A DNA stretch of 13,163 nt from Clostridia bacterium (GCA_017935805.1 JAGBGV010000142.1:1-13163); one strand, 5' to 3'; positions 6,426 through 13,163 are shown, counted from the first letter of the stretch. Notes: generated by a model from the sequence alone, not told the origin. Translations and numbers: made by a program.

Positions 6426-8365
6426 TTTTCAGCGTCCTCTCTGTAATCTTCAATGATTCGATATCCGTTTCCCGGGTCCTCGAGTAGGATATCTCCGATA
6501 ATATCTAAAAACAGTGTATTGATCCTGTCTGCCGCCTCGCCGTCGTACAGTCCGTTCTCGCGGCAATATTCGCGGAATCTGCCACGGAGCGCTGAAGCTA
6601 CACCGCCGGTGATAATGTCGTCGGCTGCAGGGGCAGTCTCGGGCTCGGATGTGATGTCGTATGTGGGTTCGTCGGCGGATATGATTGTCTCTGCGGAAAA
6701 ATCATCCATGTCGGTCATCTCGCCTTCGATCTGCAACTCGATGTCGGGGATGTATTCTTCCGCTTTTTCGACGTATTCTTCACCTGTGAGCCGCTCTGTG
6801 TTCACCCATGACTGCCGCTCGATCTCTGCCGCTTTTGAGAGATCAAAGCCGCTGTCCTCGGACTCGTAAAGCTTCAGGTAATCCCTTGGCATATACATGT
6901 CCTCCCGGTTGACTGCTGTTGTGACGGGGATAAGCGGGCGGAAGTATTCGTCAATGGCTGCTTCGCTTGTTTTTGCCACGTCATCTGCCCGCAGCTTGGA
7001 CTTTATTCCGAGCAGGACTCTCACCTTGTTCTCGCTGTGCTTTACCATTGCGGTTATAGCCCCTCTTACGTCAGCGCAGCGTGTGAAGGATGAGAACTCA
7101 ATATCCACTCGCTTTTTTATGCCGGAGGACACTATTGCACCGCAGTAGCTGTCACGGGTCATTTTGTAAATTCTGTCAAGGGAGAATGGCTGATTTTTAG
7201 CTGTCAGCTCTGCGCGAATTGCCTTGCCGACTGCTAGAGGAATATGAGTGTCGTAGGCTTCGCGGTTGTCGGTATAGTATCGCGATGCGGTGTAGTCATA
7301 GTCGGAGGACACCTCCATTACCGTTTTGCCGAGGGAGGTCAGCACAGAGTCATCGGGGGTGCTAAGTGCTCCTGTTACAAGGGGATCAAGGTAGAACTCC
7401 TTGAACTGCGCCTTCGGTGTGATGATCGGTAAAATGACGTCCAGCGACCTTGGCAAAGAACACTTGTTTATCATACAGTAGTCTGCCAGCCACTCGCAAA
7501 GATATCCGTCAAGTCGGGGCTGACGCTCTCTGTATGCCAGCCATATGGATGCAACAATGTCTGCTCCGATCTCGGGCGGTATCTCTCCCGGCAGGTTGAA
7601 TATTTCGTAAATGTATAGCTGGATGTATCCAAGATCACAGTCGGGGTATCTTCCAAGTCGGATATTCTCGCGGAGCCAGCGGTAATATTCCATTTGCCGA
7701 CTGCTCATGTGTGCATATTGCGGCACATATGACATAAAGGGAACAGGTGCCATTTCTGTGTTGGGATCAACTCGGCAAGGGGCGTTGTGGCTACTTAAGG
7801 CGTCGCTTGTGAATCGGGAGTAAAACTCTGTTCCGCTTTCCCATGTGCGCACCGTGATCTTGCCGATGAGAGCGCCTCCGGGAGAGTATTCCCGTATGAG
7901 TTTGCTCTCATTTTTAACAGTATTGCCCCCGAAAGAGACAAAATTGCGGCTTACAGGCACATTTCTGCGGTAAGAAGAGGTGACTGTGCGCTTGGTTCTC
8001 TCGTCCTCGCGGTAGGATGAACGGGGCGGTATCTTCTCACTTGCGGCTGCCTTTGAAGCGTCGTATTCGTTCTCGCTGCGGACAACTGTGGTATCAACGG
8101 TGTGACCCTCGAAGTCAGGCTTTTTGTAGACTCTTGCTTTCGGTGCGCCAAGGTTCCAAAAGTCATCGCGGTCGGTGCCTCTGACTGCTTCTGCTGCAGC
8201 TCTTGCTGCCTCCTGTGCCGCTGTTCGTATTCTTTCGGAGATGCGGGCTATTTCATCCTTGATCTGTGCCTGCTCCTCAGCACTTGCGGAGAACAGGTTC
8301 TGCGTCAGAGTTGATATTTTCTTGTAGAGATCCGCGATTATTTCTTCGGTGCGTTTTTCACTCAT
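6407..8365 (-). CDS. sngA: TerB-N/TerB-C domain protein, 652 aa (Shango SngA-like)
   Basis: TerB-N and TerB-C domains flank TerB-like metal-binding domains in predicted stress and anti-phage proteins. Seen here: an Ala/Glu-rich coiled-coil-like N-terminus (about 1-65), a polar linker, a TerB-N domain (about 205-345) with SSRQMEYYRWLRENIRLGRY then DLGYIQLYIYEIFN, a conserved-looking stretch SENKVRVLLGIKSKLR (444-459), a long acidic linker (about 545-585), and a TerB-C-like end with RINTLFLDIIGDILLED (614-630) and YRIIEDYREDAENWL. A canonical central TerB domain is not obvious by eye. I start at ATG 8365 because AGGGGAGGGG (8371-8380) precedes it; a TTG seven codons upstream would put that site inside the gene. 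It is first of three genes, from a perfect consensus promoter at 8414-8442. Domains and neighbours match SngA of Shango. Its biochemical role is not established. Confidence 0.83.
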   Translation of the reverse strand: MSEKRTEEIIADLYKKISTLTQNLFSASAEEQAQIKDEIARISERIRTAAQEAARAAAEAVRGTDRDDFWNLGAPKARVYKKPDFEGHTVDTTVVRSENEYDASKAAASEKIPPRSSYREDERTKRTVTSSYRRNVPVSRNFVSFGGNTVKNESKLIREYSPGGALIGKITVRTWESGTEFYSRFTSDALSSHNAPCRVDPNTEMAPVPFMSYVPQYAHMSSRQMEYYRWLRENIRLGRYPDCDLGYIQLYIYEIFNLPGEIPPEIGADIVASIWLAYRERQPRLDGYLCEWLADYCMINKCSLPRSLDVILPIITPKAQFKEFYLDPLVTGALSTPDDSVLTSLGKTVMEVSSDYDYTASRYYTDNREAYDTHIPLAVGKAIRAELTAKNQPFSLDRIYKMTRDSYCGAIVSSGIKKRVDIEFSSFTRCADVRGAITAMVKHSENKVRVLLGIKSKLRADDVAKTSEAAIDEYFRPLIPVTTAVNREDMYMPRDYLKLYESEDSGFDLSKAAEIERQSWVNTERLTGEEYVEKAEEYIPDIELQIEGEMTDMDDFSAETIISADEPTYDITSEPETAPAADDIITGGVASALRGRFREYCRENGLYDGEAADRINTLFLDIIGDILLEDPGNGYRIIEDYREDAENWLQMQ

Positions 8366-8413
8366 GCTCACCCCTCCCCTCGACAAAAAACAAACAAATG
8401 TTTTGAATAAATC

Positions 8414-8442
8414 ATTATATCATATATTTTTTCTTATGTCAA
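8414..8442 (-). promoter_or_regulatory. Perfect-consensus promoter of the TerB/ATPase/helicase module
   Basis: On the minus strand TTGACA (8437-8442) and TATAAT (8414-8419) are separated by 17 bp, and TGA directly precedes the -10, giving an extended -10. Transcription would start near 8407, about 40 nt before the ATG at 8365. I see no operator-like palindrome overlapping it, which suggests strong, possibly constitutive expression. Confidence 0.88.
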
Positions 8443-8558
8443 TGATTTCGTATTACTAAATATCATTTTTTCTTGCCGCGCTGATAATTGTACTGTGTTA
8501 TTATTCGCAGATTATGCATAAGAAACCTGTGTTTTCCTGTGTTTGTTGTATATATGCC

Positions 8559-8587
8559 TTGACATATACGTTTTAACGTGATAAAAT
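8559..8587 (+). promoter_or_regulatory. paaK: Promoter of paaK
   Basis: TTGACA (8559-8564), a 17-bp spacer and TAAAAT (8582-8587) with TGA just before the -10. Transcription would start near 8594, with a leader of about 50 nt. It is divergent from the module promoter at 8414-8442. A 10-bp palindrome TTATGCATAA (8512-8521) and a repeated CCTGTGTTT (8526-8534, 8536-8544) lie between the two promoters and may be regulatory. Confidence 0.8.
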
Positions 8588-8646
8588 ATTAATGCAAAAA
8601 TCTTTCATTCTCAATCCGGAAGCCAAACCGAAAGGAAACATATCTT

Positions 8647-9954
8647 ATGGCAAACTATTATCAAAAGGAAATAGAAACTGCCTCACCTGAGCAGATCAGA
8701 GCATGGCAAAACGAACGCTTGCTCAAGACCCTGCAGCATGTGTGGGACAACAATGCATACTATAGAAAGAAAATGATCGACCGCGGCGTCCTTTTAGGGG
8801 ATATTAAGTCGGTGGACGACCTTTGGAAGCTGCCTTTCCTTACAAAAGATGACCTCCGCGAGGCATATCCTTACGGACTTATGTCAGCGCCCCTGTCCGA
8901 CTGCGTGAGAATCCAGTCCACCAGCGGCACGACCGGTAAGCGCGTTGTTGCGTTCTATACACAGGAAGATATCGAGCTTTGGGAAGACTGCTGTGCCCGT
9001 GCGATCGTGGCGGTGGGCGGAACAAAGGATGACGTTGTACAGGTCTGCTACGGTTACGGTCTGTTCACAGGCGGTCCCGGACTCAACGGCGGCTCACATA
9101 AGGTTGGCTGCCTCACGCTCCCCATGTCCTCCGGTAACACAGAGCGTCAGCTTCAGTTTATGACTGACCTTGAGGCGACTATCCTCTGCTGCACACCCTC
9201 CTACGCGGCTTATCTTGCTGAATCCATTTACGAAAAGGGAATCAGAGATCAGATCAAGCTGAAGGCAGGTATCTTCGGTGCGGAAGCTTGGACAGAAGAG
9301 ATGCGCCGCGATATCGAACAGAAGCTGGGCATCAAGGCATACGACATTTACGGTCTTACCGAGCTGTCCGGTCCCGGCGTGGCATTCGAATGCGAAGAGC
9401 AGACAGGTATGCACATCAATGAGGACCACTTCATTGTTGAAACTATAGATCCCAAGACAGGTGCAGTTCTCCCCGAGGGTGAGAGAGGCGAGCTGGTATT
9501 CACAAGCATCACAAAGACTGCATTCCCCCTGATCCGCTACCGCACAAAGGATATCGGTGTGCTGAAGCGTGAAAAGTGTTCCTGCGGCAGAACATTTGTG
9601 AAGATGTCCAAGCCTATGGGTAGAAGCGACGATATGCTCATCATCAAGGGCGTTAACGTATTCCCGTCCCAGATCGAGATGGTACTTCTCGAGCGCGGAC
9701 TCACCTCGAACTACCAGATCATCGTCGACAGAGTCGGCACGACCGACACGATCGAGGTCAAGGTCGAGATGACAGCGGAGCTTTTCTCCGACACGATCAA
9801 CTCGATCAGCATCCGCGAAGCAGAGATCCGCGACGCTCTCAAGAACACGCTCGGAATCATGGCGAAGGTCTCCATCGTCGAGCCGAAGTCCATCGTTCGC
9901 AGCGAGGGCAAGGCAGTCCGCGTCATCGACAAGAGAAAATTATACAACGCGTAA
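8647..9954 (+). CDS. paaK: Phenylacetate-CoA ligase (PaaK family), 435 aa
   Basis: PaaK activates phenylacetate or related aryl acids to the CoA thioester with ATP, via an acyl-AMP, in the cytoplasm. Adenylate-forming motifs are all present: STSGTTGK P-loop (91-98), YGLTE (235-239), RYRTKDIG (297-304), GRSDDMLIIKGVNVFP (325-340) and the C-terminal SEGKAVRVIDKR with the likely catalytic Lys422. A CSCGRT metal-site-like motif is at 311-316. Length of about 435 is normal for the family. The start ATG at 8647 has AAAGGAA upstream (8631-8637). The next gene, 24 bp downstream, encodes an ACT-domain protein, a pairing frequent in anaerobes. In such organisms this enzyme often recovers aryl acids for amino acid synthesis or disposes of those made from aromatic amino acids; that role is inference. 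Codon use changes sharply near codon 337: before it Val is mostly GTG/GTT and Thr ACA, after it Val is GTC and Thr ACG. Confidence 0.93.
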   Translation: MANYYQKEIETASPEQIRAWQNERLLKTLQHVWDNNAYYRKKMIDRGVLLGDIKSVDDLWKLPFLTKDDLREAYPYGLMSAPLSDCVRIQSTSGTTGKRVVAFYTQEDIELWEDCCARAIVAVGGTKDDVVQVCYGYGLFTGGPGLNGGSHKVGCLTLPMSSGNTERQLQFMTDLEATILCCTPSYAAYLAESIYEKGIRDQIKLKAGIFGAEAWTEEMRRDIEQKLGIKAYDIYGLTELSGPGVAFECEEQTGMHINEDHFIVETIDPKTGAVLPEGERGELVFTSITKTAFPLIRYRTKDIGVLKREKCSCGRTFVKMSKPMGRSDDMLIIKGVNVFPSQIEMVLLERGLTSNYQIIVDRVGTTDTIEVKVEMTAELFSDTINSISIREAEIRDALKNTLGIMAKVSIVEPKSIVRSEGKAVRVIDKRKLYNA

Positions 9955-9978
9955 GCGCGTGAAGATTAGGAGGACAAA

Positions 9979-10407
9979 ATGTCAATTAAGCAGCTTTCAA
10001 TTTTCGCCGAGAACAAGATCGGCTCGGTCTGCGAGATCACGGGCATTCTTCTTGAATCGGGAATCAACATCCGCGCTTTCAGCGTAGCAGATACGCAGAG
10101 CTACGGCGTTCTCAGACTGATCGTTGACGATCCGAGGGGCGCTGCATTCAAGCTCTCGGAGGCAGGCAAGATCCTGCACGTAACGAACGTCATCGGCGTG
10201 ATGATCCCCGACCGTGAGGGCGGACTCAACGCTGTCCTCGAGATACTCTCCGAGGAGAACATCAGCGTTGAATACCTCTACGCTTTCCTCGCACCGACAG
10301 CGGGACATGCGTACGTAGTGCTCCGCGTATCCGACAACGAGAAAACGGAAAATATTCTCCGCTCCCGCGGTGTCACACTCCTCACAGATGAGGACCTACA
10401 TAAATAA
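9979..10407 (+). CDS. Tandem ACT-domain protein, 142 aa
   Basis: ACT domains bind small ligands, usually amino acids, and regulate enzymes. The protein carries two: residues about 1-68 (KQLSIFAENKIGSVCEITGI, then a domain ending in LIVDDPRGA) and about 69-140 (NVIGVMIPDREGGLNAVLEI, ending in VVLRVSD). Nothing else is present, so it is a stand-alone regulator or partner. The ribosome binding site AGGAGG (9968-9973) lies 5 nt before the ATG, and the gene starts 24 bp after paaK on the same strand, clearly one operon. An aromatic amino acid or aryl-acid ligand acting on the ligase is the natural guess but is not shown by the sequence. The strong terminator at 10417-10445 closes the unit. Confidence 0.88.
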   Translation: MSIKQLSIFAENKIGSVCEITGILLESGINIRAFSVADTQSYGVLRLIVDDPRGAAFKLSEAGKILHVTNVIGVMIPDREGGLNAVLEILSEENISVEYLYAFLAPTAGHAYVVLRVSDNEKTENILRSRGVTLLTDEDLHK

Positions 10408-10416
10408 AATCAAAAA

Positions 10417-10445
10417 GCCCATTCCGTGTGGAATGGGCAATTTTT
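10417..10445. terminator. Bidirectional intrinsic terminator
   Basis: GCCCATTCC (10417-10425) pairs perfectly with GGAATGGGC (10430-10438) around a GTGT loop. On the plus strand AATTTTT follows; on the minus strand the stem is followed by TTTTTGATTTTA. It lies between the convergent ends of the ACT-domain gene (10407) and the CNNM gene (10452) and can end transcription from both sides. Confidence 0.93.
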
Positions 10446-10451
10446 ATTTTA

Positions 10452-11813
10452 TTATTCCTCGTCTTCGTCCTCATCCTCGTCTTCGTCGGTCTCAACGACA
10501 AGGCGGGTGAGCGTCATCTTCGAGATTCTGTGGTCCTTGATCTCCGTCACGCACACGTGGAGCGCGGGAAGCTCAAGCTCAAACGTGGTTCCGTCCTCGG
10601 GAACAACACCGTATTCGGCGAAAACGTATCCGCCGATCGTATCGTACTTTTCAAGAGGAAGCTCGATCTCAAGCTCCTCTGCAATAACGTCAAGGGGTGC
10701 GACACCGCGTGCCTCCCACGTGTCGTCCGAGATCTTTGTGATGTCGGGCTCTTCGGGAACTGCCTCGTCACCGTCGTCGAGATCGCCGAGGATCTGCTCA
10801 ACGAGGTCGTTCATCGTAACGATACCCATCATTCCGCCGTACTCGTCGAGCACTACGGCAAAGTGGTTCTTCGTCTTCTTCATCTGCTTGAAGAGAACGT
10901 CCGCGTGGATTCCCTCGGGAACGAAGTACGCAGGACGTACGACCTCCTCGAGCATCGCGCTTCTGTCCATACTGCGGTATCTGAAGAAGTCCTTCACGCT
11001 GAGGACACCGACTACGTTGTCGATCGTCTCGTCACACACGGGATATACCGAGTGGCGCGTTTCATGAATGATCTCCTCCCACTTATCGTTGTCGTCCTCC
11101 ATCCAGAGAATGGCGATGTCGGTACGGTGCGTCGCAAATTCGCTAACCGTGAGATCGTCAAATTCGAATATGTTCTGAATGAGCTCCTGCTCCTGCTCGT
11201 CGATGACGCCCTTCTGGCTGCCTTCGTCGACCATGAAGCGGATCTCTTCCTCACTCACCTGCTCCTCTTCTTCGTTCGGGTCAATACCGAGGAGTCTGAG
11301 AACTCCGTTCGTTGATGCGGAAAGGAGCCATACGATGGGAGTGAATATCTTTGATACTCCGCAGAGCATGGGAGCCATGCCGAGTGCGAGCTTCTCACTC
11401 TGCTTCATGGCGATGCGCTTGGGAACAAGCTCACCGCAGATGAGCGTTATGTACGAGAGAAGGAGCGTGATCACGATGACCGATGCCGACTGGATCGTAT
11501 CGTGCGGGAGCTGCACTCCGCGAGCTTCACCCATGGACATGATCCACGCGGTGAGGCGGGAGGCGAAGTTATCAGATGCGAACGCACTTCCGAGGAATCC
11601 CGAAAGCGTGATCGCAACCTGGATCGTTGATAAGAATTTCGAGGGGTTCTCCGTGAGACGTCTGAGCTTTCTCACCTTTCTCGTTTCGTCACCCTCATAT
11701 TTTGCAAGCTTAGCTTCATTTACAGATAAAACCGCGATCTCCGCGCACGCGAAGACGGCGTTTAAAAATATCAGTATTAATTGGAGAAGAAGCTGTCCCC
11801 AAATCGTATTCAT
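10452..11813 (-). CDS. CNNM/CorC-type (HlyC/CorC family) membrane transporter, 453 aa
   Basis: Members of this family are inner-membrane proteins linked to Mg2+ (or other divalent ion) export and homeostasis; older annotation calls them hemolysins, which is misleading. Domains in order: DUF21 membrane domain (about 1-180) with an opening hydrophobic helix, CAEIAVLS (23-30), a second helix SVIVITLLLSYITLICGELVPK (111-132) and hydrophobic segments to about 175; a CBS-domain pair (about 200-345) ending in FAVVLDEYGGMMGIVTMNDL (318-337); and a CorC/HlyC C-terminal domain (about 355-440). The tail is a run of alternating Asp and Glu (442-453). GGAGG (11826-11830) lies 12 nt before ATG 11813, a rather long spacing. 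A perfect-consensus promoter at 12071-12099 gives a leader of about 250 nt that may carry regulation. The ion is not determined by sequence. Confidence 0.92.
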   Translation of the reverse strand: MNTIWGQLLLQLILIFLNAVFACAEIAVLSVNEAKLAKYEGDETRKVRKLRRLTENPSKFLSTIQVAITLSGFLGSAFASDNFASRLTAWIMSMGEARGVQLPHDTIQSASVIVITLLLSYITLICGELVPKRIAMKQSEKLALGMAPMLCGVSKIFTPIVWLLSASTNGVLRLLGIDPNEEEEQVSEEEIRFMVDEGSQKGVIDEQEQELIQNIFEFDDLTVSEFATHRTDIAILWMEDDNDKWEEIIHETRHSVYPVCDETIDNVVGVLSVKDFFRYRSMDRSAMLEEVVRPAYFVPEGIHADVLFKQMKKTKNHFAVVLDEYGGMMGIVTMNDLVEQILGDLDDGDEAVPEEPDITKISDDTWEARGVAPLDVIAEELEIELPLEKYDTIGGYVFAEYGVVPEDGTTFELELPALHVCVTEIKDHRISKMTLTRLVVETDEDEDEDEDEE

Positions 11814-11892
11814 AATCTAATTTTTCCTCCGAATATTTTGTGCCGTGCACTTGATTTAATTTTTACTTTATGCTTTAGATTCGGTGGAAAGA

Positions 11893-12033
11893 TCAGGTCA
11901 ACAGCCTGAGAAAATGCAAAAAGGAATATCTGCAAGCAAAAAAAGACCGCAGCAATGCTTTTTTATAGCAATCCCCGCGTAGTGCGTATTTGATTCCTCG
12001 TCGATTACCGTCTGTACAATCGCCGACGTCCAT
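11893..12033 (-). CDS. Possible 46-aa leader ORF upstream of the CNNM gene
   Basis: The ORF starts at ATG 12033 with GGAGG at 12045-12049 (11 nt spacing) and ends with TGA at 11893, 79 nt before the CNNM start. The peptide begins MDVGDCTDGN, has a basic middle (RRGIKYALRG) with four Cys in all, and a hydrophobic, aromatic end. I recognise no family. It lies just after the promoter at 12071-12099, so it would be the first thing translated from the CNNM mRNA. It may be a real leader peptide, or the open frame may be incidental to a structured RNA: CGTC/GATT at its start pair with AATC/GACG after about 11 nt, around 12009-12033. A T7 run on the minus strand lies near 11939-11945, inside the frame. 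Confidence 0.4.
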   Translation of the reverse strand: MDVGDCTDGNRRGIKYALRGDCYKKALLRSFFACRYSFLHFLRLLT

Positions 12034-12070
12034 CTTAATGTGTTCCTCCGTTAATTAATGATTACTACAC

Positions 12071-12099
12071 ATTATATCACGCGTTCGGCGCGTTGTCAA
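12071..12099 (-). promoter_or_regulatory. Perfect-consensus promoter of the CNNM transcript
   Basis: On the minus strand TTGACA (12094-12099), 17 bp, TATAAT (12071-12076), with TGA before the -10. The spacer contains the near-palindrome ACGCG-CCGAA-CGCGT, a possible operator. Transcription would start near 12064, about 250 nt upstream of the CNNM start codon, leaving room for an RNA-based control element. Confidence 0.88.
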
Positions 12100-12196
12100 G
12101 GGGAGTGACGCTTTATTTTATGGAAAAAGGTGCTGTATTCGGCATTTGTGCTAAAATACAGCGCTGTTTTTTCGCAAAATGACGGATGTGATATTC

Positions 12197-12225
12197 TTGA
12201 AATAGCAGGTCGTCTGTGGTATAAT
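12197..12225 (+). promoter_or_regulatory. Promoter of the SGNH-like lipoprotein gene
   Basis: TTGAAA (12197-12202), a 17-bp spacer and TATAAT (12220-12225), with TGG directly before the -10 (extended -10). Transcription would start near 12232, about 37 nt before the ATG at 12269. Confidence 0.85.
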
Positions 12226-12268
12226 TTAATAAATCAATTACGGAATAACGCACAAAAAGGACACCACA

Positions 12269-13084
12269 ATGAAAAAGCTTGTATCTTTACTTCTAGCGCT
12301 TCTTTTGATCTCATCCGCGATCGCTATGACAGCGTGCGATAACGAGAGCGCGACCGAAGCACCGACGGAAGCGCCCACTGAGACTCCGACGGAAGCTCCC
12401 ACTGATGAAAATAACAATGAAAAAACGGAGGAAGACAAAGTGAACAACGTAATGATATTCGGTGACAGCTACTCCACGTTCGACGGATACATGCCGGAGG
12501 GCTTCGTGAGCTTCTACTCCGAAAACAAGCGAATAGAAACAGACGTCACGAAGGTTGAGGAGACCTGGTGGCATCTGCTCACGGAGGAGTGTGGTTTGAA
12601 TCTTGTGCAAAACAACTCCTGGTCGGGCTCCACCATCGGATATACGGGATACAACAACGCCGACGCATCCCACACGAACTCGTTCATCTACAGACTCCGC
12701 AATTTGATCGACGAGGGCTTCTTCGAGGAGAATCGCATCGACACAGTGTTCGTCTTCGGCGGCACGAATGACTGCTGGGCGAACGCTCCCCTCGGCATGC
12801 TGAAATACGAGGACATCACGGAAGAGGATCTCTACACCGTACGTCCCGCAATAGTTTATTTCTTCCGCCTGCTCCGTGAGACGCTCCCCGAGGCTGAGAT
12901 CTACTGCATCGTGAACACGGGGCTGGGGATCGAGATCACAGAGTGCTTCGGCGACGCCTCGGCAAAGATCGGCTTCAAGACGATATATCTTTACAGGATC
13001 GACAAGTACTATGAGCACCCGACGATACGCGGAATGGCCCAGATCAAGGATCAGATCGCCGCTGTGATAAACAAAGAAAAATAA
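12269..13084 (+). CDS. Secreted SGNH/GDSL-hydrolase-like lipoprotein, 271 aa
   Basis: The protein has a lipoprotein signal peptide: MKK, a hydrophobic stretch, then MTAC with Cys23 as the lipidated residue. An APTE/TPTE repeat linker follows (about 30-45), tethering the enzyme domain to the outer face of the membrane. The domain (about 58-268) shows SGNH hydrolase blocks: block I FGDSYS (64-69) with nucleophile Ser67, block II near NSWSGS (116-121), block III GGTND (164-168) with Asn167, and a block V-like DKYYEHP (245-251) with His250. The family hydrolyses esters, often acetyl groups on carbohydrates, so glycan or cell-wall deacetylation is a reasonable guess; the substrate is not shown. 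The start ATG at 12269 has AAAAAGGA 7 nt upstream. A second gene with a similar signal sequence begins 17 bp downstream. Confidence 0.85.
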   Translation: MKKLVSLLLALLLISSAIAMTACDNESATEAPTEAPTETPTEAPTDENNNEKTEEDKVNNVMIFGDSYSTFDGYMPEGFVSFYSENKRIETDVTKVEETWWHLLTEECGLNLVQNNSWSGSTIGYTGYNNADASHTNSFIYRLRNLIDEGFFEENRIDTVFVFGGTNDCWANAPLGMLKYEDITEEDLYTVRPAIVYFFRLLRETLPEAEIYCIVNTGLGIEITECFGDASAKIGFKTIYLYRIDKYYEHPTIRGMAQIKDQIAAVINKEK

Positions 13085-13101
13085 TCCCTAAGGAGAACAA
13101 T

Positions 13102-13163
13102 ATGAAAAGACTTTTATCCCTTATTCTCGCACTCGTGATGCTCGCGTCCGCTGTAGCTATGAC
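13102..13163 (+). CDS. Start of a second secreted or lipoprotein gene (first 20 codons; continues past window end)
   Basis: ATG at 13102 has AAGGAGAA (13090-13097) upstream and encodes MKRLLSLILALVMLASAVAM, a signal peptide very similar to the MKKLVSLLLALLLISSAIAM of the preceding gene. The window ends just where a lipobox Cys would be expected, so lipidation is likely but not seen. It starts 17 bp after the preceding stop and is almost surely in the same operon. A tandem paralogue is the simplest explanation. Confidence 0.8.
   Translation, partial: MKRLLSLILALVMLASAVAM

Larger units (their letters stand above)
11814..12268. other. 455-bp divergent regulatory region between the CNNM and lipoprotein genes
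   Basis: It holds the CNNM leader with its possible small ORF (11893-12033), the minus-strand promoter at 12071-12099, and the plus-strand promoter at 12197-12225. Between the promoters a hairpin GCTGTATT (12132-12139) / AATACAGC (12155-12162) is followed 4 nt later by six T residues (12167-12172). It resembles a weak terminator on the plus strand, but no plus-strand gene lies upstream of it. No other gene is supported. Confidence 0.6.

Noticed and set aside
10453..10487. Simple-sequence phase-variation tract at the CNNM 3' end
   Set aside because: The Asp/Glu tail uses mixed GAC/GAT/GAG/GAA codons and is close to the stop codon, so slippage would have little effect. Acidic tails are common in this family.
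10426..11315. Two long plus-strand frames (213 and 295 codons) opposite the CNNM gene
   Set aside because: They lie antisense to a clear CNNM protein. One is Ser-rich only because it mirrors the Asp/Glu-coding tail, and neither resembles a known protein.
11814..12064. M-box (Mg2+) or yybP-ykoY (Mn2+) riboswitch in the CNNM leader
   Set aside because: I could not find the conserved core sequences of either class on reading the minus strand. An unknown element remains possible.
12132..12172. Intrinsic terminator on the plus strand
   Set aside because: The 8-bp stem has a 15-nt loop, the T run begins 4 nt after the stem, and no plus-strand gene lies upstream to be terminated.

Overview
The window looks like chromosomal DNA from a Gram-positive anaerobe of the class Clostridia, most likely a gut Oscillospiraceae-type bacterium. 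The promoters are sigma-A consensus with AT-rich spacers, ribosome binding sites are strong GGAGG types, and a PaaK-like ligase is paired with an ACT-domain protein. Small palindromic repeats of a kind common in these genomes are present. This placement is inference; no rRNA or other marker gene is in the window.

Layout. (1) 1-1817, minus strand: the first 522 codons of uvrA (nucleotide excision repair), preceded 16 bp upstream by a small XRE-type repressor gene. (2) 1803-2264: a regulatory region with four copies of the 8-bp half-site ATGAACTA, two of them forming an 18-bp palindrome inside the spacer of a near-consensus promoter. It drives an 86-aa protein on the plus strand. (3) 2265-8442: a three-gene minus-strand module transcribed from a perfect-consensus promoter. 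In order it encodes a TerB-N/TerB-C protein, a BrxD-like P-loop ATPase and an Lhr-like DEAD/DEAH helicase. This gene set and order match the anti-phage system Shango (SngA, SngB, SngC). The ATPase and helicase genes are separated by 418 bp packed with small hairpin-forming repeats, and a related repeat lies just beyond the helicase gene. (4) 8559-10445: phenylacetate-CoA ligase (paaK) and a tandem-ACT protein on the plus strand, closed by a bidirectional terminator. (5) 10452-12099: a CNNM/CorC-type transporter gene on the minus strand with a long leader that contains a possible 46-aa upstream ORF. (6) 12197-13163: an SGNH-hydrolase-like lipoprotein and the first 20 codons of a second lipoprotein-like gene with a closely related signal sequence.

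The most interesting region is the Shango-like module, sitting between housekeeping genes and bordered by palindromic repeats. Also worth checking are the compensatory stem changes between the two repeats, the XRE operator array, the conserved-looking CNNM leader, and an abrupt codon-usage change inside paaK near 9660. That last signal may mark a recombination joint or an assembly join.

Limits: all motif calls were made by eye. No similarity search, structure prediction or read mapping was available.
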